Assembly: GCA_900769975.1 (NCBI GenBank)
Contig: CAAGIR010000241.1
Location: 1-64,000, forward strand
Direction: 5' to 3'
Length of the DNA: 64,000 nucleotides
From: Spirochaetia bacterium
GTDB taxonomy: Bacteria > Spirochaetota > Spirochaetia > Treponematales > Treponemataceae
Positions 60,898 to 64,000 of this stretch are shown here, one piece after another. The notes under the pieces were generated by a model that was not told where the DNA came from, ran no database searches, and saw only the letters and a program-made list of their open reading frames with translations. Within the stretch, counting starts at the first letter, position 1. Every line of letters begins with the position of its first letter. The translations under genes were made by a program, and so were the position numbers.

Positions 60898-62244
60898 TTA
60901 TGATTCTTTAGTTAATAATCGTTTTGATGTTGCCGAATAAGTTTTCCAAGTCCATGTTTTTGACCAACAAAAAAAAGAAACTGTAACAGAAGCATATCTA
61001 TCAAAACTACTACCATATATATCATCTGGACTTACAAGATTACCTGCAAATGTATTTGCATCTAAATTTACCCCAGCTTTTTTCCATCCAGTATATGCAA
61101 CTTTTGAACAATATGTATTTTCATTTGTTTCATCATGACTTGTATTTCCTAGATAAAAAAATTCATTATATGGTAATTTATATTTTGCATGTGAATCGTA
61201 AAATATTTTCTTAGCATTATCTACAGCATATTCTGCTTTAGTTGATGTATAATCTTTAGGTAATATTGCTGCAACTTTCTTTTGGCGTGTGTACATAAAT
61301 ACCGTATCTAAACAAGCATAACCAGGTCTATCTGGTTGCATATTTTCTGGAAAATCTTGATATTGATCTGGTTGTGCTGAAAAAACACATAAAGATGCAT
61401 CACCTTTTTTATTATCATATCTTTTTTTTGAAAAAATTCCAGCATGTAACCAGTTTCCTGCTATACCGAAAGCTTTTTTCTTTGAACACATTAATAGTAC
61501 AGTTCCATCAGGAATCTGGCTTCCAAGATTGTTTATTAGTGCATTTTCTTTATAATCAATAACAGCAGCGGCTCTACAATTATCTCTGGAATTCTGTTCA
61601 TATTGTATTAAATTATACTCTTTCTTTAAATCTTCCATCAAAATTTGTGATTCTAATTCACGAAGTATTCTATCTATGTCTTCCCATAAATCATTTTGCA
61701 TACAATATTCTATCGTTTGAACTACAGGTATCATTTCATTTTGTGATAAGCCAAAAACTTCAGGTAGAAATCTTGCTGAAATATATTTATTACCGAAATA
61801 ATCATCAAGTTTAAATATTAAACCATATCTTTTTGCAGTTTCTTCTAGTTCTAAAGAATCACCATTTAAAATTGCACGTCCAATATCACTATCTTTATCT
61901 ACTCCAATTGAATTTTCAAAACACATTGTCACTTCTGAAGCATTTTCTAATAATTGATTTTTTTCTTCATCTGTAAGAGTTTCCCATATTTGAACGAATA
62001 TTTCTTCTTTTGTTAATCTATTTTCATTATTTGTCGAAAAAGCACTTCTATAAGCCGATACACTTTCTTCTGGATTATCATTAAGAAATGCAAGAAAATC
62101 CGAACTAGAATCTTTCGAATAGCATTTTTTTATAATCGAATTCTCTGTTTCAACTATTTCTTCGTTAACAATATTATCAATTTGTGTACATGAAGAAAAC
62201 AAAATAAAAATTGTTAATAAAAATACATTTTTGCTTTTTTTCAT
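60898..62244 (-). CDS. Lipoprotein with YiiX-like permuted papain/NlpC domain
   Basis: A 448-residue protein. Cys19 after FSS is the lipid site (MKKSKNVFLLTIFILFSSC). Residues ~20-220 are helical without a known family. Residues ~235-410 fit the permuted NlpC/P60-type papain-like fold of the YiiX/YaeF family: catalytic His H267 in NWLHAGIF, then Cys C379 in NTYCSKVAYTGWKKAG, in the permuted order (His first, Cys later). It probably hydrolyses an amide or thioester in the envelope. ATG 62244 is used because AGGAGA precedes it. It is within the direct-repeat-bounded block, with 423 bp of AT-rich, gene-free DNA upstream. Confidence 0.72.
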   Translation of the reverse strand: MKKSKNVFLLTIFILFSSCTQIDNIVNEEIVETENSIIKKCYSKDSSSDFLAFLNDNPEESVSAYRSAFSTNNENRLTKEEIFVQIWETLTDEEKNQLLENASEVTMCFENSIGVDKDSDIGRAILNGDSLELEETAKRYGLIFKLDDYFGNKYISARFLPEVFGLSQNEMIPVVQTIEYCMQNDLWEDIDRILRELESQILMEDLKKEYNLIQYEQNSRDNCRAAAVIDYKENALINNLGSQIPDGTVLLMCSKKKAFGIAGNWLHAGIFSKKRYDNKKGDASLCVFSAQPDQYQDFPENMQPDRPGYACLDTVFMYTRQKKVAAILPKDYTSTKAEYAVDNAKKIFYDSHAKYKLPYNEFFYLGNTSHDETNENTYCSKVAYTGWKKAGVNLDANTFAGNLVSPDDIYGSSFDRYASVTVSFFCWSKTWTWKTYSATSKRLLTKES

Positions 62245-62397
62245 TTTTGGTCTCCTATAAAAAGTCAAAATAGATTGATAATGAGCATAATGGTTAGTAG
62301 TATCTTGCTTTTTATTAAATTGTTAAAAAAAATTATCACGTGACACTGTAATTCTTGCATAGATTTTTTTGAAAAACAATATACAAAATTGAAAAAA

Positions 62398-62450
62398 AAC
62401 CAAAGTTACACAAAATTAACCAAGGTATCAAAAAAAATAACCAAAGTTAC
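62398..62450. repeat. Three phased 12-bp repeats
   Basis: AACCAAAGTTAC at 62398-62409 and 62439-62450, with a variant AACCAAGGTATC at 62418-62429 between. The starts are 20 and 21 bp apart, i.e. two helical turns. They lie ~150 bp upstream of the YiiX-like lipoprotein gene. Nothing else is recognised in 62451-62667, which is AT-rich. Confidence 0.6.
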
Positions 62451-62667
62451 AATATTTTTTACTTGCTAAAATACAAATTTTATGTTACATAACGATTAAA
62501 AATAATAATGAACTTTAAAAAAAATTCAGATTTTTTCTTTACAATTCACTTACTTAAAGTGTTCAGATTAATAAATCGTTGTAAGTTACTTTTTCAAAAG
62601 GAATTATCGCAGATTTTTTCCCTTCATTTTCAAAATAAAACAAAAAAAATTATTTTAAACTTCTCTA

Positions 62668-63444
62668 TTACTTTTTAGCCACAATCACCATTGTTCTTGC
62701 ATTTTCGTTGTATGGAGAAAAATCAAAGTCTCCGTATACATTTGCCTGTGAAAATCCACATTCAATTATTTTTTTGCACAATTCTGGGGAGGAATATAAT
62801 CGCTGAACAAATACATGGTCATATACTGGAGTTGCATTTCCGCTTTTTATTTGTTTTTCTGATGTTTCAAGAGGATAAAGTGTCCATTGGGAGCGCAATC
62901 CTTCCCATGCTCCTTCTACACTAAAATGTGTGGCAACTTTATATCCTGCCCTTTCAAAGATTTCACCTGATGTAAAATAAAGTGCTGAAGTTTCGCGGCT
63001 CACACATTCTAAAATAAAAGTTCCGCCTTCTTTTAGCGAGCGGGCAATATTTTTTATTATTTTCATATCCTCTGTTTGTGTATCACAATAGCCAAATGAA
63101 GTGTAAAGATTTACTGCACAGTCAAACTTTTCTGGTGAAACAAAGGTTCGCAAATCTGCGTTTATCAGTTTTAACGGAACATTTTCCGCTTCTGCACTTT
63201 CGCGTGCGGCATCAAGTTCACTTTGGATTATATCAACGCCAGTTACATCCAGATTTAGTGCAGCCAGTTCCACTGAAATTCGCCCAAGTCCACAACCTGC
63301 ATCAAGAACGCTATCACCATCTTTTAACTCTGCAATTTTTTTAACGTATTGTGCAACCGTTGGAGCTTCCTGCCAGTGTGCATCATCAAACATAATCGGA
63401 GCAAAGTTTATCCAGAAATCTTCTTTTTCAAACCATTGTGCCAT
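62668..63444 (-). CDS. Class I SAM-dependent methyltransferase
   Basis: A 258-residue methyltransferase. Motif I is VLDAGCGLGRISVELA (~43-58), the acidic motif II is VTGVDIIQSELDAARE, and motif III is FDCAVNLYTSFGYCDT, with the GGTFILECVSR strand. The C-terminal part (PVYDHVFVQRLYSSPELCKKIIECGF) forms a small cap. The target is unknown. Shine-Dalgarno GGTGG. It lies 23 nt downstream of mutS2. Its final 48 bp are duplicated at 59428-59475, which suggests that the intervening block was inserted at its 3' end. Confidence 0.88.
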   Translation of the reverse strand: MAQWFEKEDFWINFAPIMFDDAHWQEAPTVAQYVKKIAELKDGDSVLDAGCGLGRISVELAALNLDVTGVDIIQSELDAARESAEAENVPLKLINADLRTFVSPEKFDCAVNLYTSFGYCDTQTEDMKIIKNIARSLKEGGTFILECVSRETSALYFTSGEIFERAGYKVATHFSVEGAWEGLRSQWTLYPLETSEKQIKSGNATPVYDHVFVQRLYSSPELCKKIIECGFSQANVYGDFDFSPYNENARTMVIVAKK

Positions 63445-63467
63445 TTTTTACCACCATTTTTTGGTTA

Positions 63468-64000
63468 TCACCCTTTTAATGTTACGTAAGTTTTTCCAGC
63501 TCCACCATCTTCTGCTGGTGCAAATTCAAAAGAAGCTACAACTGAACTGTGAGAAAGATAATCCTGCACAACCTGCTGTAAAATACCGTCTCCCTTTCCG
63601 TGTATTACGCTGAAATGCAGAAAATTATTCAGCAGGCACAAATCTATCTGACGTTCCAAAGAACGCAATGCTTCTTCTGACCGCATTCCAAGTAAACGAA
63701 GTTCAAAAACTGGTCGAGGGATATCTTTTTCTACGATTATGTTTCCATTTACTTCTTTGGAATTTATATCTATGGAAACAGAAGGCGTTAATGTGCGTTC
63801 CTGATTGTCGGAAAGTTTTAAATCCTTTTGTTTTACAGACATTTTTACACTGCCAAACTGAACTTGCCAAACACCTTTGCGTGTTTCTTCTATTAAAATA
63901 CCTTCGCTGTTGTTTGTTCCTGCCGTGACATACGCTCCCGGTTCAAAAGTTTTTGCTGTTTGTGATGAAGACAAAGCAGATTTTCCAGCGACTGTCAGAT
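63468..64000 (-). CDS. mutS2: MutS2 endonuclease, C-terminal part (runs off the window)
   Basis: The frame is open to the window edge, so the 5' part is missing; an in-frame TTG at 63974 is a Leu codon, not a start. The visible 176 residues comprise the MutS2 KOW-like segment (EPGAYVTAGTNNSEGILIEETRKGVWQVQFGSVKMSV) and the Smr nuclease domain (LRLLGMRSEEALRSLERQIDLCLLNNFLHFSVIHGKGDGILQQVVQDYL). L-R-L-L-G-M replaces the usual LDLHG/LDLRG and HGKG is intact. MutS2 suppresses recombination or rescues collided ribosomes. Confidence 0.92.
   Translation of the reverse strand, partial: LTVAGKSALSSSQTAKTFEPGAYVTAGTNNSEGILIEETRKGVWQVQFGSVKMSVKQKDLKLSDNQERTLTPSVSIDINSKEVNGNIIVEKDIPRPVFELRLLGMRSEEALRSLERQIDLCLLNNFLHFSVIHGKGDGILQQVVQDYLSHSSVVASFEFAPAEDGGAGKTYVTLKG

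Overview
The window is a stretch of a low-GC chromosome, most likely from a Treponema (Spirochaetota). Pointers to this are a ~900-residue GreA-type protein with a long helical-repeat N-terminus, many small lipoproteins with [LIVM]-x-S/G-C lipoboxes, several TPR proteins, a DUF5312-like protein, and a sugar-dehydratase/aminotransferase pair followed by an XDH-like gene set. This assignment is from recognised families only; no 16S rRNA gene is present. Almost all sequence is coding.

Layout. 0.1-2.4 kb: a zinc-ribbon protein, a pentapeptide-repeat protein, a metallo-beta-lactamase-fold protein and an Asn-rich protein, then tRNA-Arg(TCT). 2.5-7.7 kb: a complete SUF Fe-S operon, sufC-sufB-sufD-sufS-sufU, on the minus strand. 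7.7-8.3 kb: a repeat island. 8.3-11.2 kb: a DEDDh exonuclease with a BRCT-like tail and a membrane-anchored HExxH protein. 11.2-24.2 kb (minus): lipoprotein, TPR protein, AAA+/Fis regulator, then rpsA-cmk, rluB-scpB-scpA-folK-recA, and TPR/lipoprotein genes ending in rpe. 24.5-30.3 kb: deoC, an MBL hydrolase, the giant GreA and a TPR protein. 30.6-33.7 kb: ilvH and thrA (aspartate-family and branched-chain amino acids). 33.8-40.8 kb (plus): nucleotide-sugar dehydratase, DegT aminotransferase and a three-subunit xanthine-dehydrogenase-like set whose large subunit has lost the usual molybdopterin motifs. 40.9-44.5 kb: a heterodimeric ABC exporter. 44.6-49.3 kb: DUF4230 protein, hflK-hflC and a membrane protein. 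49.4-53.4 kb: acyl-CoA carboxylase beta subunit, pgeF, DUF5312-like. 53.5-53.7 kb: tRNA-Glu(CTC) and tRNA-Gln(CTG). 53.7-59.2 kb: CBM48 protein, lipoprotein, D,D-carboxypeptidase, dapA and asd. 59.4-62.7 kb: two lipoprotein genes bracketed by a 48-bp direct repeat of the 3' end of the adjoining methyltransferase gene, like a small integrated island. 62.7-64 kb: the methyltransferase and the 3' part of mutS2.

Most notable signals: (1) at least eight genes have a sigma70-type promoter whose -10 hexamer ends only 6-9 nt before the ATG, with no Shine-Dalgarno, so they look leaderless; (2) the 59.4-62.7 kb island with its att-like repeats and three helically phased 12-bp repeats; (3) a dispersed GGGACAGACCT repeat clustered with palindromes at 56.6-56.9 kb, of the kind associated with REP-type elements; (4) a family of GC-rich intergenic hairpins whose arm sequences differ while base pairing is kept; (5) the degenerate molybdo-hydroxylase set.
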